A DNA stretch of 64,000 bases, taken from assembly GCA_946415365.1 (NCBI GenBank), contig CAMKSE010000005.1:62001-126000 (forward strand). The letters run 5' to 3'. Below, piece by piece: positions 1-7,999 of this stretch. The translations under genes were made by a program, and so were the position numbers. Positions within the stretch are counted from its first letter, which is position 1. Each line of letters starts with the position of its first letter. The notes under the pieces are model-generated. The model searched no databases, was not told the origin of the DNA, and saw nothing but the letters and a program-made list of their open reading frames with translations. This stretch comes from an uncultured Prevotellaceae bacterium (GTDB lineage: Bacteria > Bacteroidota > Bacteroidia > Bacteroidales > Bacteroidaceae).

Positions 1-183
1 CAGCATGACGGCGCCATAGAACCACACGTTCTCCATGTTGCCAGCATTGATGCCTTTGTCGATGAGTGAGGCCGTGATGTAGGGTATCAGCACGTCCATC
101 ACCACCTCCATCGCTGTCCATATCGGCGTGAGGATTGAGGCGTTGCGATATTCGCGGATTTGGCTTGTGAGCGTCTTGAGCAT
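1..183 (-). CDS. ABC transporter permease/ATP-binding protein, N-terminal fragment
   Basis: The reverse strand encodes 61 residues from ATG at 183 and runs off the left edge. The start MLKTLTSQIREY is followed by a first hydrophobic segment and then a TASLIDKGI stretch. This resembles the N-terminus of fused permease/ATPase (MdlB/MsbA-like) exporters, where a short cytoplasmic amphipathic stretch precedes TM1 and a loop of the ALIIDKGI type. The ATPase domain is outside the window, so the substrate cannot be inferred. A TAACTTTG -7 element lies 35-42 bases upstream, divergent from that of the exonuclease gene. The family call is from resemblance only. Confidence 0.6.
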   Translation of the reverse strand, partial: MLKTLTSQIREYRNASILTPIWTAMEVVMDVLIPYITASLIDKGINAGNMENVWFYGAVML

Positions 184-217
184 CTAAAAACTGTTGTTTT
201 TTGTTACAATTCTGTTG

Positions 218-225
218 CAAAGTTA
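218..225 (-). promoter_or_regulatory. Bacteroidetes -7 element for the ABC transporter gene
   Basis: Reverse strand reads TAACTTTG, matching TAnnTTTG. No clear -33 TTTG is seen at the right spacing. Confidence 0.5.
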
Positions 226-267
226 TAAATTATCTTTGATATTATACGAATTATGTGGCTTTTTTAT

Positions 268-275
268 TAACTTTG
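268..275 (+). promoter_or_regulatory. Bacteroidetes -7 element for exonuclease III
   Basis: TAACTTTG matches TAnnTTTG and ends 19 bases before the ATG at 295. It is divergent from the element at 218-225. A -33 TTTG at correct spacing is not seen. Confidence 0.55.
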
Positions 276-294
276 CGCCCAAAATGACGAAAAA

Positions 295-1044
295 ATGAGA
301 TTTGTCAGTTGGAATGTGAATGGTTTGAGGGCTTGCGAGGGTAAGGGCTTCAGCGATATTTTCCGTCAGTTGGATGCTGACTTCTTCTGCCTTCAGGAAA
401 CGAAGATGCAGGAGGGCCAGCTTGACCTTGATTTTGAAGGTTACCAGTCGTTCTGGAATTATGCCGACAAGAAAGGTTACTCTGGCACGGCCATTTTCAC
501 GAAGCATGAGCCATTAAGCGTCAGTTATGGCATCGGTATCGACCAGCATGACCATGAGGGTCGCGTCATCACGCTTGAGATGGCTGATTTCTTCCTCGTA
601 TGCTGCTATACACCCAACTCGCAGGACGGTCTGAAACGTTTGGACTACCGCATGACATGGGAGGATGCTTTCCGGGCCTATTTGAAGCGGCTTGATCAGC
701 AGAAACCTGTCATTCTTTGCGGCGACCTGAACGTGGCCCACGAGGAGATTGATATCAAGAATCCGAAGACGAACCGTCATAATGCCGGTTTTACCGACGA
801 GGAGCGTGAGCAGTTCAGCCATCTGCTGGCCAGCGGATTCACCGACACATTCCGCTATAAGTATCCTGATGAGGTGAAGTACTCATGGTGGTCGTACCGT
901 TTCCAGGCTCGTCAGAAGAACGCAGGCTGGCGCATCGACTACTTCGTCATCTCCGACCGTCTGCGCGACCGTCTGGAGGATGCCCTCATTCATACGGAGA
1001 TCTTCGGCAGCGACCACTGCCCTGTGGAGTTGACGATTCGCTGA
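295..1044 (+). CDS. xth: Exodeoxyribonuclease III (AP endonuclease)
   Basis: The 249-residue protein has the endonuclease/exonuclease/phosphatase fold of ExoIII, which cleaves DNA 5' to abasic sites and degrades 3' ends in base excision repair. Visible motifs are the N-terminal SWNVNGLRA with the metal-side Asn7, the LQETK motif with Glu35, the GDLNVAH motif near residue 145, the YFVISDRL stretch, and the C-terminal GSDHCPVEL carrying the catalytic Asp-His pair. Length is normal for the family. The ATG at 295 sits just downstream of a -7 element. It appears monocistronic; the next gene has its own promoter. Confidence 0.93.
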   Translation: MRFVSWNVNGLRACEGKGFSDIFRQLDADFFCLQETKMQEGQLDLDFEGYQSFWNYADKKGYSGTAIFTKHEPLSVSYGIGIDQHDHEGRVITLEMADFFLVCCYTPNSQDGLKRLDYRMTWEDAFRAYLKRLDQQKPVILCGDLNVAHEEIDIKNPKTNRHNAGFTDEEREQFSHLLASGFTDTFRYKYPDEVKYSWWSYRFQARQKNAGWRIDYFVISDRLRDRLEDALIHTEIFGSDHCPVELTIR

Positions 1045-1071
1045 ATAAAAGACATCTTTCGCTGAATAAAT

Positions 1072-1102
1072 TTTGAACTATCAAGAAATCAACCTAACTT
1101 TG
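1072..1102 (+). promoter_or_regulatory. Bacteroidetes -33/-7 promoter for the VTC operon
   Basis: TTTG at 1072-1075 and TAACTTTG at 1095-1102 are separated by 19 bp, an excellent match to the Bacteroides consensus. The predicted start near 1109 leaves a leader of about 23 bases before the ATG at 1132. Confidence 0.75.
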
Positions 1103-1131
1103 CACCATTAGAACAAAACGAGACGCATCAC

Positions 1132-1920
1132 ATGACAGAGATTCTCAAGGATTATGAGCCCATTACGCTGGACGAGATGAAGGACATCCGGCTGATGAAC
1201 CGTATCGACACCAAGTTTGTGACGACGGTGCCTGTGCTCAAAAAGCTTCTCGATATAGCCCGTGACGACTATTTCGTGCAGGAGACGGGTGGCCTGCGCA
1301 TCTCACCATATTACACGATGTATTTTGATACAGACGACTGTGCGATGTACAATCGTCATGAGGTGGGTCATCTCAGTCGTCAGAAGATACGCATACGCTC
1401 CTATGTCGATGCAGGATTGAACTTCCTCGAGATAAAGACCAAGAACAACCATGGCCGCACTAAGAAAAAGCGTATGGCGATGGAGAACTTCGACGCTCTG
1501 AACCCTCGTCATGATATCCGTTTCGAACGCCAGGATTCTGAACATGTGGCTTACGATGATTTCATCCGTACATGGCTGAAGTATGATCCTACGGCGCTTA
1601 CCTGTCAGCTGGAGAACCGCTTCGACCGTATCACACTGGTGAACAAGGGCAAGACCGAGCGTCTCACCATTGATACGAATCTGCGCTTCCATAATATTAC
1701 GACGGACGCTTGCCGTTCAATGGATGACATCGTGATCATCGAACTGAAGCGCGACGGCAATCTGCCTTCGCCCATCCTCGGCCGTCTGCTTGAACTGCGC
1801 ATCCATCCTCACGGATTCTCAAAGTACTGTATCGGCTCGGCCCTGACCAACGAGGCTTTGCGTCGAAATCGCATCAAGCCCCGCCTGCGCAGTATTGAGA
1901 AGATTCTCAGACATGAATAG
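1132..1920 (+). CDS. VTC-domain protein (polyphosphate polymerase-like)
   Basis: The 262-residue protein matches the VTC domain, the tunnel-shaped fold of the yeast Vtc4 polyphosphate polymerase in the triphosphate tunnel metalloenzyme superfamily. Charged beta-strand motifs expected to line the tunnel are visible in order: RIDTKFV near residue 24, KIRIRSY near 85, LEIKTKNN near 98, CQLENRFDRITL near 160 and VIIELKRDG near 205. It is the first gene of a three-gene operon, with 28 bases before the DUF4956 gene. Pairing of a VTC protein with a DUF4956 membrane protein is common in bacteria. Whether this copy makes polyphosphate is inference; the phosphate substrate is not shown by sequence. Confidence 0.82.
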   Translation: MTEILKDYEPITLDEMKDIRLMNRIDTKFVTTVPVLKKLLDIARDDYFVQETGGLRISPYYTMYFDTDDCAMYNRHEVGHLSRQKIRIRSYVDAGLNFLEIKTKNNHGRTKKKRMAMENFDALNPRHDIRFERQDSEHVAYDDFIRTWLKYDPTALTCQLENRFDRITLVNKGKTERLTIDTNLRFHNITTDACRSMDDIVIIELKRDGNLPSPILGRLLELRIHPHGFSKYCIGSALTNEALRRNRIKPRLRSIEKILRHE

Positions 1921-1948
1921 TGAAATTATTAAATAATATATTGAACAT

Positions 1949-2608
1949 ATGAATGAAATGTTTTTCTCCCCATCTTTTTTAGAGATGCTCGTCCGACTGG
2001 TTATAAACCTCGTTGTCACGTGGTTTATCATCGACCGTCTGTACTATCCGAAGAGCAAGCGTCGTGATTTCTATTTCACGTTCATGCTCATCTCCATCGC
2101 TATCTTCTTCATCGTATTCTTCATGATCTTCGTGCTTGAGGAGATGAAAGGCAAGACGTCGCTGGGTATCGGTATCGGACTCTTTGGTATATTCTCCATC
2201 ATGCGCTACCGCACGGATGCGATGCCTGTACGTGAGATGACCTACCTTTTCGTCATCATTGCCCTCTCGCTGGTGAACGCCATTTCCGAGGGTGTGCCGA
2301 TGGTGGAACTGGGTATCACCAACCTGATTTTCCTCGTAGCTGTGTGGTTCTGTGAGTGGAGACTGCAGGTGCTTCCGTCTAAGATTGTCCAGTACGACAA
2401 GATGGACCTCATTCAGCCCGATCGTAAGGCCGAGCTTATTGCTGACCTCGAGCAGCGTCTCGGACTGAAAATCATTCAGGTGGAGGTTGGTTCTGTCGAT
2501 TTCACGCGTGATATGGCAATGGTAAAGATTCGCTATCGCGGCAAGCGTACTGATGGTGACATCTCCCACGAACTGAAACTCACAAAAGATCAACTTAAAG
2601 ATTTTTAA
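1949..2608 (+). CDS. DUF4956 membrane protein
   Basis: The 219-residue protein has about four hydrophobic segments in its first 130 residues, then a soluble tail of about 85 residues (from roughly 135) containing QRLGLKIIQVEVGSVDF and a basic KIRYRGKRTDG stretch. This matches the DUF4956 family, often encoded next to VTC-domain proteins. No catalytic function is established. The context suggests it anchors the VTC enzyme at the inner membrane or moves its product, which is inference. The stop at 2608 is one base from the next start, so the genes are surely cotranscribed. Confidence 0.78.
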   Translation: MNEMFFSPSFLEMLVRLVINLVVTWFIIDRLYYPKSKRRDFYFTFMLISIAIFFIVFFMIFVLEEMKGKTSLGIGIGLFGIFSIMRYRTDAMPVREMTYLFVIIALSLVNAISEGVPMVELGITNLIFLVAVWFCEWRLQVLPSKIVQYDKMDLIQPDRKAELIADLEQRLGLKIIQVEVGSVDFTRDMAMVKIRYRGKRTDGDISHELKLTKDQLKDF

Positions 2609-2609
2609 G

Positions 2610-3392
2610 ATGAGACGACTAACTGGACTACTGTTGTTTATCATTCTGCCATTAGGAGTATTCGCGCAGAGTGATGATTTCGGACTCGATTTTACGCTCG
2701 AGGCTCAGAAGAAACTCTCCAAGCAGTTCTCGCTCAGTCTTGAAGGTGAGATGCGTACGCGTGATAACACGAAGACTACCGACCGCTGGAGTGTCGGCCT
2801 CGGAATTGATTGGAAAGCCACCAAGTGGCTCAAGGCTTCTGCGGGCTATTCGCTGCTCTTTGACAACAACGAGCGCATCAGTTATTTCGAGGGTACAGAC
2901 GACGAGGTGCTCGACGGCGATGCTGAGGCTGGTGATCTGAAGAAATGTGCCAAGTATTGGGGCACACGCCACCGTTTCAACGTCTCCCTCACCTTCGACA
3001 AGAAACTCATCGGCGACTTCAAATTTTCTCTGCGTGAGCGTTGGCAATATACCTACCGTCCTGAACACACCGTCAGCGAGCGCTGGAGTTACCTTGATAA
3101 TGCCTATGATGGCAAGGAGAAAACCTATGGATCCAAGGGAAAGAATGTTCTGCGCAGCCGACTGCAAGTAGAGTACGACAAAAAGGGCCTTAACGTGACG
3201 CCATACGCCAATGTGGAGATCTTCAATGCAATGAGTCTGCAAAAAATACGCTATACTGCCGGTCTCGACTGGAAACTCTCCAAGCAGCACTCACTTGGAG
3301 CCTTCTACCGCTACCAGTATGTTCGTGACGATGATGATGATCTTGAACCCAATCGTCACCTTATAGGCGTCAGCTATAAATTCAAGTTCTAA
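2610..3392 (+). CDS. DUF2490 outer-membrane beta-barrel protein
   Basis: The 260-residue protein begins with a clear signal peptide (MRRLTGLLLFIILPLGVFAQ, cleavage after Ala-Gln). It is otherwise built of alternating amphipathic strands, such as FSLSLEGEMRTRD and LKASAGYSLLFD, ending in GVSYKFKF with a C-terminal aromatic residue typical of outer-membrane barrels. It fits DUF2490. It starts one base after the DUF4956 stop. Its job is unknown; the operon suggests an outer-membrane partner for the VTC/DUF4956 pair. A bidirectional terminator follows. Confidence 0.75.
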   Translation: MRRLTGLLLFIILPLGVFAQSDDFGLDFTLEAQKKLSKQFSLSLEGEMRTRDNTKTTDRWSVGLGIDWKATKWLKASAGYSLLFDNNERISYFEGTDDEVLDGDAEAGDLKKCAKYWGTRHRFNVSLTFDKKLIGDFKFSLRERWQYTYRPEHTVSERWSYLDNAYDGKEKTYGSKGKNVLRSRLQVEYDKKGLNVTPYANVEIFNAMSLQKIRYTAGLDWKLSKQHSLGAFYRYQYVRDDDDDLEPNRHLIGVSYKFKF

Positions 3393-3395
3393 GAA

Positions 3396-3430
3396 AAATC
3401 CCCCGCCAACTGGCGAGGGATTATTCTTTT
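3396..3430. terminator. Bidirectional intrinsic terminator
   Basis: AATCCCCCGCC, loop AACT, GGCGAGGGATT followed by a T-rich run. It serves the plus-strand VTC operon and the convergent aldehyde dehydrogenase gene. Confidence 0.75.
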
Positions 3431-4872
3431 TACATGTCCTCATAGGTGTCGAGGTAGGTCACGTGCGTCACGAGGTATTCCTCCACACCGTGTTTGCCGT
3501 CGGCACCACCGATACCTGATTTCTTGACGCCAGCATGGAAGCCCTGGATGGCCTCGAAGTGCTCGCGGTTGATGTAGGTCTCACCGAACTCCAGTTCACG
3601 GCAGGCCTTCACGGCAACGTTCAGGTCCTTCGTGAAGATGCTCGAAGCCAGACCGTACTCACAGTCGTTGGCATACTTGATGGCCTCGTCGATGTCTGAG
3701 AATTCTATCAGCGGAATCACAGGACCGAAGGTCTCCTCATGGATGATGTCCATATCCTGACGGCAGTCGTCGAGCACCGTAGCTGCATAGAAATAGCCTT
3801 TCTCGCCCACGCGATGGCCGCCGCAGAGCAGTTTCGCACCCTGCTTGATGGCGCGCTCCACCTTTTCCGTGACGCTCTCCAGAGCACGCTCTTCCACCAG
3901 AGGACCCATGTCTACGCTCTCATCAGCGCAGGGATCGCCCACCTTTACAGCCTTCATCTTCTCCACAAGGATCTTCGTGAACTCAGCCTTCACCTCTTTC
4001 TGCACATACACGCGTTCTGCGTTGTTGCAGATCTGACCATTGTTGCCTATACGGCTGTCGACGATCCATTGTGCAGCGCGCTCCAGGTCGGCATCCTTCA
4101 TGACGATAGCAGGTGCCTTTCCGCCTAACTCTAACGACACCTTCGTGATGTTCTTCGAGGCAGCAGCCATGATGCTGGCACCAGCACCTACGGAACCAGT
4201 CACACTGACGATGTCAATCTTCGGTGAGCCTGCCATCTCGTTGCCGATGACTGAACCCTTACCTGTGACGATGTTGATGACGCCTGCGGGCAGACCTGTC
4301 TCAGCCACCACCTTGGCAAACTCCGTACAGTTCTCTGGAGTGAGCTGTGAGGGTTTAATGACGATAGTACAACCAGCGATGAGCGCTGCTCCAGCCTTAC
4401 GGGCGATGAGGAAGAATGGGAAGTTCCAGGGCAGAATGCCTGCTACCACACCGATGGGCTTTTTTGTCAGCAAGATAGTCTCGTTGGGACGGTCTGAAGG
4501 GATGATCTCACCCTCGATATGACGAGCGAAGGTGGCCATATATTCGAAGTAGGCGATGGTAGCACCCACCTCAATCGAAGCCCATGTGCGGGTCTTGCCC
4601 TGCTCACGCATGATGATCTCCGTAAACTCCTGCTCACGCTTTTTGATTCCCTCGGCCATTTTCAGCAGGTAGCCTGCACGTTCAATGGCAGGTGTTTTGG
4701 CCCAAGCCTTCTGGGCTGCACGGGCTGCGTCGAGGGCACGGTTCACGTCCTCGATGGTGCCTTCTGGCTGACGCGAGATGACTTCCTCCGTAGAGGGGTT
4801 TAACACATTGATCCACTGGCCGTTCGAACTCTCACAGAACTGACCGTTGATGTACATTTTTAAGTCTTTCAT
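3430..4872 (-). CDS. aldA: Lactaldehyde/glycolaldehyde-type aldehyde dehydrogenase
   Basis: From ATG at 4872 the protein has 480 residues and is collinear with E. coli AldA, which oxidises L-lactaldehyde and glycolaldehyde with NAD. Visible are the Rossmann/substrate motif ILPWNFPFF with Asn150, VTGSVGAG near 225, the general base Glu248 in SLELGGKAP, and the catalytic Cys282 in GQICNNAERVYVQ. The AldA-like C-terminus reads ETYINREHFEAIQGFHAG then KSGIGGADGKHG. The frame stays open to 5121, but that extension would run into the divergent beta-galactosidase gene and across both promoters, so MKDLKMYING was chosen. Its usual role is downstream of fucose or rhamnose breakdown; no such genes are adjacent here. 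Confidence 0.9.
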   Translation of the reverse strand: MKDLKMYINGQFCESSNGQWINVLNPSTEEVISRQPEGTIEDVNRALDAARAAQKAWAKTPAIERAGYLLKMAEGIKKREQEFTEIIMREQGKTRTWASIEVGATIAYFEYMATFARHIEGEIIPSDRPNETILLTKKPIGVVAGILPWNFPFFLIARKAGAALIAGCTIVIKPSQLTPENCTEFAKVVAETGLPAGVINIVTGKGSVIGNEMAGSPKIDIVSVTGSVGAGASIMAAASKNITKVSLELGGKAPAIVMKDADLERAAQWIVDSRIGNNGQICNNAERVYVQKEVKAEFTKILVEKMKAVKVGDPCADESVDMGPLVEERALESVTEKVERAIKQGAKLLCGGHRVGEKGYFYAATVLDDCRQDMDIIHEETFGPVIPLIEFSDIDEAIKYANDCEYGLASSIFTKDLNVAVKACRELEFGETYINREHFEAIQGFHAGVKKSGIGGADGKHGVEEYLVTHVTYLDTYEDM

Positions 4873-4920
4873 AATTGTTTTTTGTTTTACTAAAGTAGAT
4901 GAGTTTGGTTTATTTGTCAG

Positions 4921-4928
4921 CAAAGATA
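4921..4928 (-). promoter_or_regulatory. -7 element for aldA
   Basis: Reverse strand reads TATCTTTG, placed about 49 bases before the chosen aldA start. It supports MKDLK over any upstream start. Confidence 0.5.
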
Positions 4929-5004
4929 GCGAAAAAAAACGAGACAGCCCGACAATCGTCCTGTTTTTTAATATATTTTGTGTTTCCGATAGCGAGGATT
5001 TTTG

Positions 5005-5012
5005 TATCTTTG
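5005..5012 (+). promoter_or_regulatory. -7 element for the GH35 gene
   Basis: TATCTTTG ends 24 bases before the ATG at 5037. Divergent from the aldA promoter. Confidence 0.55.
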
Positions 5013-5036
5013 CAGCCATAAAGATATCAATAAGAT

Positions 5037-7373
5037 ATGAAAAGACGACTACTCGCCCTATCAGCCCTGTTTCTTGCGGCTGCTGCCCAGGCGCAGAATG
5101 TGTATGAACTGTCGGCTCCATCTCAGCCGAAAGAGATCAGAAACGACCACCTGCATATGGGTGGCGTTGCGAATGACAGACGAATCGACGTTAACAACTT
5201 CTATCTCTCTATAGACGGCCGTCCCGTGATACCTGTGATGGGCGAGTTCCATTACGTGCGTTACCCTGAGGCACAGTGGGAGGAGGAGATCGTGAAGATG
5301 AAGGCCGGTGGAGTGACGGTGATGACGACGTATGTGTTCTGGTCGCTTCATGAAGAGGTGGAAGGCCAATTCCGCTGGGATGGTCAGCGCAACCTGAGAC
5401 ACTTCATTGAACTCTGCGCGAAGCACGACCTGCCTGTCATCGTGCGTATAGGTCCGTTCTGTCATGGTGAGATACGTAATGGAGGACTGCCCGACTGGCT
5501 CTTCGCCAAACCGTTGGAGGTGAGATGTGACGATCCCGCGTATCTGAAACTTGTGAAACACCTCTATACCGAGATTGGCAGACAGTTGGAGGGGCTTTAT
5601 TTCAAGGACGGCGGCCCCATCATCGGCTGTCAGATAGAGAACGAACTGCAACACTCTGCAGCTCCCTGGGCCATCTGTTACCCTGGAGAGCCGAAGGACA
5701 ATACGGCAGCCTCGTACAATGCCATTGAGGCGATGGTGGGAGTTGGGGAGCAGGCCCGTAAGGCCACTGCCTCGGAGTTAGGAGAACAGCACATGCGCAC
5801 GCTGAAGCGTATAGCCGAAGAAGCAGGCATCGTGACACCGTTATACACTGCCACAGGCTGGGGCAATGCAGCCGTGATCGAGGGTGAGGCCCTGCCAGTG
5901 ACAGCCGCCTATACTTATCCATTCTGGTCAAAGCCCCACATGTCTAAATTTCTGATGTTTAAGGACCTTACGAAAGAGGCTGACTATGCTCCCACGCGCT
6001 ACAACCCACAGAACTATCCCTCGATGTGTGCCGAGATGGGAGTGGGCATCCAGATGATCTACTCCGCCAGACCAATAGTGACAGCTGAGGCTGCCGAGGG
6101 ACTGATGGTGCGCACGCTTGGCAGCGGAGCTAACGGCATCGGATACTATATGTACCACGGCGGCTCCACGCCAAAGCAGATAGGTGGTGTAGGATCGTTT
6201 CAGGACGAGCCGATGGGTATGCCGAAGGTCAGTTACGACTTCCAGGCGCCTCTCGGAGAGTTCGGATTGGAGGGTAGGATGTACCGCTGTCTGAGGCTGT
6301 TACATTCGTTCCTTTCTGACTTTGGCGATCGTCTGGCACCTATGGAGCCCGTGTTGCCAGAGGGGTGGGAGAGAATGACGCCAGACAACCGCGACGACCT
6401 GCGCTATGCGGCCCGCATGAAAGATGATAGTGGCTTCCTCTTCATGGTGAATTTCCAAGACCACGATACACTGCGCCACGATATGACAGGTGTGCAACTG
6501 CGATTGAGTCTTAGCAATGAGACGCTGACTATTCCCTCCGACGGTACCTTGACGCTGGCAAAGGACCAGAGCGTGATACTGCCCTTCAATCTTCAGATGG
6601 ATGGTGCACTGCTGAAATACGCCACCGCCCAGTTGCTGATGAAGATAAAGGATGGGCAGGCTGACCACTACATCTTCTTTGCCCCAGAGGGAATGGCGAC
6701 GGAATACCTCTTCGATCAGCAAACTGTCAGAGGCCGTAATCATATTAAGCCAGTTGCGGGATTGAAGAGTACCTTTACAATGAAGACACGTAACGGCAAC
6801 ACTGTGAAAGTGACCACTTTGACACGTCAGCAGGCACTTAATGCCGTGAAAGTGAACGGACGTCTGCTGATAGCTGATGCCACCGTTCTGCCCACGGAAG
6901 ACGGAGCCGACCTGCTCTGTTTGGGCCGTAACACCGTTGATTACGTGCTCTATCCCTCAGCAAAGGGCTTCAAATCCCAGACTGTCACCGTAGAACCTGT
7001 TACTCCTAAATTCGAAGTAAAGAAAGCTGGTCCTCGGCGCATGAGCGTCCATTTCCTGTATTCAGATGATCCTCAGGTTCAGGAGTATTTCCTCTCCATC
7101 AATTACGTGGGCGACGTGGCGATGGCCTTCATGAAGGGCCAGTTGGTGCAGGATGAGTTCTTCCACGGTGAGCCTTGGACCATCGGTCTGAAACGCTATG
7201 CCACAGATCTTGAGACCGATCCGCTGACCTTCTACGTCAGACCCCTTCGTAAGGAAGCACCCTTCCTGCGCGACTTGCCCCGTGAGTCCATACCCGACTT
7301 CAGCCGAGGGCCTGTGGTCGATATCAAGGATGTGGAGATCGTCCCTGAATACAGACTGAGTGTCAGATGGTAA
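5037..7373 (+). CDS. GH35 family beta-galactosidase, secreted
   Basis: The 778-residue protein has a signal peptide (MKRRLLALSALFLAAAAQAQ) and a GH35 TIM-barrel catalytic domain over roughly residues 45-440. GH35 enzymes release terminal beta-linked galactose with retention. Visible are GEFHYVRYPEAQWEEEI near 69, TYVFWSLHE near 98, and GPFCHGEIRNGGLPDWL near 139. QIENELQ carries the acid/base Glu203 (second Glu of the ENE motif) and CAEMGVG carries the probable nucleophile Glu333. The remaining 340 residues look like beta-sandwich accessory domains. Export suggests action in the periplasm or at the cell surface on dietary or host glycans. No SusC/SusD pair is beside it, so it is not in a typical utilisation locus. 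Confidence 0.9.
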   Translation: MKRRLLALSALFLAAAAQAQNVYELSAPSQPKEIRNDHLHMGGVANDRRIDVNNFYLSIDGRPVIPVMGEFHYVRYPEAQWEEEIVKMKAGGVTVMTTYVFWSLHEEVEGQFRWDGQRNLRHFIELCAKHDLPVIVRIGPFCHGEIRNGGLPDWLFAKPLEVRCDDPAYLKLVKHLYTEIGRQLEGLYFKDGGPIIGCQIENELQHSAAPWAICYPGEPKDNTAASYNAIEAMVGVGEQARKATASELGEQHMRTLKRIAEEAGIVTPLYTATGWGNAAVIEGEALPVTAAYTYPFWSKPHMSKFLMFKDLTKEADYAPTRYNPQNYPSMCAEMGVGIQMIYSARPIVTAEAAEGLMVRTLGSGANGIGYYMYHGGSTPKQIGGVGSFQDEPMGMPKVSYDFQAPLGEFGLEGRMYRCLRLLHSFLSDFGDRLAPMEPVLPEGWERMTPDNRDDLRYAARMKDDSGFLFMVNFQDHDTLRHDMTGVQLRLSLSNETLTIPSDGTLTLAKDQSVILPFNLQMDGALLKYATAQLLMKIKDGQADHYIFFAPEGMATEYLFDQQTVRGRNHIKPVAGLKSTFTMKTRNGNTVKVTTLTRQQALNAVKVNGRLLIADATVLPTEDGADLLCLGRNTVDYVLYPSAKGFKSQTVTVEPVTPKFEVKKAGPRRMSVHFLYSDDPQVQEYFLSINYVGDVAMAFMKGQLVQDEFFHGEPWTIGLKRYATDLETDPLTFYVRPLRKEAPFLRDLPRESIPDFSRGPVVDIKDVEIVPEYRLSVRW

Positions 7374-7377
7374 TAAT

Positions 7378-7427
7378 AGAAGAGACGCTTCTTTCGTGTC
7401 AGCCGGCACAAAGGAAGCGTCTCTTCT
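7378..7427. terminator. Long bidirectional terminator hairpin
   Basis: AGAAGAGACGCTTC pairs with GAAGCGTCTCTTCT around a loop containing a further GTG/CAC pairing. It lies between the convergent GH35 and redoxin genes. Confidence 0.75.
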
Positions 7428-7439
7428 CTATAGTGACTG

Positions 7440-7982
7440 TTACTGGAACAGTTTGTCGAGTAGCGTGTAGAACGCAGGATCCTCACCGATGATGGTATGC
7501 ATAATCTTACCGTCAGGACCAACGATGATCTTCGTGGGGAAACCCTGAATAGCGTATTGTTCCAGTACCCCGGAGTTGTCAGTGTTGTACACATGCAGCC
7601 AAGGCAGCTCGTACTTGGCTACGGCAGCCTTCCATTTCTCCTCAGAGTCGTTGCAATCGATGCCGAGAATCTCAAACTTACCGGCGTACTTTTGGTAGTA
7701 CTCCTTCATTTTGGGAAATCCTTTGATGCACCACACGCACCACGAGCCCCAGAAGTCCAAGATGACGTATTTGCCCCTCAGCGAGGAAAGCTTCAGCGGC
7801 TGGCCGTTGATATCGTTGAGCGTGAAGTCCGGAGCCTCTACGTCAGCAGCCTCAAAGGCTTCCGATTCAGGAACCATTTCTTCTATGTTCTGATTCTGCT
7901 CGGCTTCAGCGCTTTTATTCTTGTCAGCCGCACAACTGCAGATGACGGCAAGCAGCAGCGTGCTCAAGATCTGTCTTTTCAT
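7440..7982 (-). CDS. TlpA-like thiol-disulfide oxidoreductase lipoprotein
   Basis: From ATG at 7982 the protein has 180 residues: a lipoprotein signal with the candidate lipidated Cys17 in AVICSCA, a linker rich in Glu and Ala to about residue 48, then a thioredoxin fold. The active site is WCVWC (Cys82 and Cys85) in LDFWGSWCVWCIKGFPKM, and the cis-Pro loop is GFPTKIIV. The fold and lipid anchor place it on the periplasmic face, where TlpA/ResA-type proteins reduce or shuffle disulfides. A GTG three codons upstream is also possible. It starts 17 bases after the next gene upstream and may be cotranscribed with it. Confidence 0.85.
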   Translation of the reverse strand: MKRQILSTLLLAVICSCAADKNKSAEAEQNQNIEEMVPESEAFEAADVEAPDFTLNDINGQPLKLSSLRGKYVILDFWGSWCVWCIKGFPKMKEYYQKYAGKFEILGIDCNDSEEKWKAAVAKYELPWLHVYNTDNSGVLEQYAIQGFPTKIIVGPDGKIMHTIIGEDPAFYTLLDKLFQ

Positions 7983-7999
7983 TGTCGTCACGCTTCTTG

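Noticed and set aside
4873..5121. N-terminal extension of the aldehyde dehydrogenase
   Set aside because: It would overlap the divergent GH35 signal peptide and both promoters; AldA similarity begins at MKDLKMYING.
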